A stretch of 64,000 bases of DNA, taken from NCBI GenBank assembly GCA_032622095.1, contig CP136065.1, positions 219,772,151-219,836,150 of the forward strand, read 5' to 3'. The DNA comes from Siphonodentalium dalli (Eukaryota > Mollusca > Scaphopoda > Gadilida > Siphonodentaliidae). Positions 62,583 to 64,000 of the stretch are shown here, piece by piece (the first letter of the stretch is position 1; every line of letters starts with the position of its first letter). A program made the translations under genes and the position numbers. The notes below the pieces were generated by a model. The model searched no databases, was not told where the DNA came from, and worked only from the letters and a program-made list of their open reading frames with translations.

Positions 62583-63100
62583 CCCTTTCTTTACTAAATG
62601 GACTCTCCCATTCAGTTATAAAAGTATACATTGGAATGGTCTATTATTCATCTGGAGGGATGTTCAGGAAATATAAACAGAGGGCAGATATTATTCCTAT
62701 TCATTGGTGGGAAATGTTTGTTGGGACTATATTTACACAGTGTTTTTAGTTTGTTCTTCAACTTATCCCTTTCATGATAGGAACTGTGATGGTGCAGCAT
62801 TAAAGATCATATGCCAATGCATTCTCTTACATATGCGAGTCTCCCATAGGGAGCCTTACACAGTCAAGGTAAATATTATTAGGCTAATAATTTCTCTTAT
62901 ATATGCGAGGCTTCCTATGGGAGACTCACATATATAAGAGAATGCATTGTACAGGGTTTTCAAAAAATTTCAGGAAGCTCGAGTTGTTTCACTTTCTACA
63001 TCTCCCCAGTAATGTTTAGATAATAAGTTCACCAACCGGCTATGCTTATTATCTGAACATTTCCTGAGGGAACTTAGGCTGCCAATGATGACTAGAGCTG
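62583..63100. mobile_element. Copy of the 11900/26900 MITE family (inverted), with nested MITE
   Basis: Starts after TTAA (62579-62582) with CCCTTTCTTTACT, then 'actctcccattcagttata' and 'ggtctattattcatct', complementary to 12040-12140. The family hairpin is at 62997-63065. Between them, 62767-62990 is a decayed copy of the 58088 MITE. Confidence 0.55.
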
Positions 63101-64000
63101 TGTTACCTATATGATGATGATGAACTGAGTCGAAATGTTATTCCCGGTTGAAGGAAATGTATGTAAAGTAATTTGAAACAAATTCACTGTATAATGCTCT
63201 CTATATAAGTGGATAAATTATTATTATTTTTTATTAGTAGCATCAATCTAGGGGGAGTAATTCTATTTATTATTGTATTTTCTGTACACATGACAATCAC
63301 ATATTGGTGAATATTATTAACTTTTGAACCCTGTTGTTATGGCAGGTAGATTGGATACAAATTAGAAAACATTTTACCTGAACTAATTTACAACACATGG
63401 TTATTTTACCTATCAATTAATGTTACATTGGGTACTTCATTATTTCCCCTCAGAATTCCCAGGATACAAGGGTACATTGGGTCCAAATTAGAAAACATAT
63501 TCTCAAAGGGACTTAACCCTTTCAGACTTATGTCCTAGGGAGTATTTCATATATATTATTCATTGAAATGCCTTTTCAATACTGCTAACATATTTTAATG
63601 GAGCATGCATTAGGAACACCAAGAACTCCAATAATGGTGTCTAAGGTTCATGATACATTCCTTTTATCGGGTGTGAGGGAGGTCACCACTACCTTTACCA
63701 TGGCAATGAACCCAGGTTGATATCAACTAAAGAAAATAAATATAAGGTTTTCAGTACAAAGCTGCATATGTTTTACCAAGAGATATAAACTGGTTGAGAC
63801 AAACCTTAATTCAGACACAAATGTGTGCCACCCTTGGTATATATGGGGTTTCATCACTGGTTACCATGGCAACCATATTTGCCTTTATATCAACATTATC
63901 GCGAATTCCAGAGAAAGTTAAAATAATTTCGGCTTTGTTGTCTATAGTATACCAAAATGTACCAACAAAATTTTCCTGCTGCAATAGTGTTTTGACCTTC
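63101..64000. other. Intron to window end, no gene recognised
   Basis: At 63513-63516 TTAA is followed by CCCTTTCAGACTTATG, possibly the left end of another TTAA-flanked element running out of the window. Two short direct repeats 'caaattagaaaacat' lie at 63358 and 63484. Confidence 0.4.

Overview
The window is animal nuclear DNA, AT-rich, with GT-AG introns, and mostly repeats and transposable elements. Dispersed repeats that read 'agctcacctgag' followed by runs of 'ccgtc/ctgtc', and blocks built on 'accagagttatggccctt', are in my experience typical of molluscs, above all bivalves. That is a recollection and not a search, so 'probably bivalve mollusc' is an inference.

Host gene. One gene runs on the + strand through most of the window. 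Eleven short exons can be read from splice sites plus a continuous frame: 12173-12274, 20061-20177, 21348-21434, 27172-27336, 32481-32543, 34704-34793, 35974-36075, 39094-39195, 57871-58066, 59729-59812 and 62409-62525. The first eight are charged coiled-coil exons that all begin and end at the same codon position. The last three resemble the C-terminal domain of the mitochondria-eating protein family (MIEAP/SPATA18). The 5' and 3' ends of the gene lie outside what I can see. Exons six to eight are one exon present three times by tandem duplication. Exon ten ends in a 75-bp minisatellite that has copied its 3' end and its splice donor twelve times.

Layout. 1-2.1 kb: a long-inverted-repeat element holding a broken F-box/LRR gene and a small nested MITE. 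2.1-12 kb: diverged duplications, hairpin repeats and a 'ccatcttggattt' tandem block. 15.4-20 kb: a 27-bp minisatellite split by a hAT-type element with a BED-finger exon. 22-26.8 kb: a TA-flanked element whose core is a dense array of CTTAAG-centred palindromes. 27.8-31 kb: mollusc-type repeats and hairpin MITEs. 31.6-39.2 kb: inverted-repeat elements, the triplicated exon and a piggyBac-like insertion. 39.9-54 kb: a young Ty3/gypsy-type LTR retrotransposon on the - strand (489-bp LTRs, one mismatch by eye), itself interrupted in pol by a 4.5-kb TA-flanked element. 54-57.8 kb: short tandem repeats. 57.9-64 kb: the C-terminal host exons among TTAA-flanked MITEs and a hAT-like MITE.

No tRNA, rRNA, CRISPR array or bacterial-type operon was seen. 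The LTR element has gag, a protease ORF reached through a TTTAAAC-type -1 frameshift site, and RT-RNaseH-integrase. Its coding capacity is broken by the nested insertion and by a second frame change between protease and RT. All coordinates, identities and counts were made by eye.
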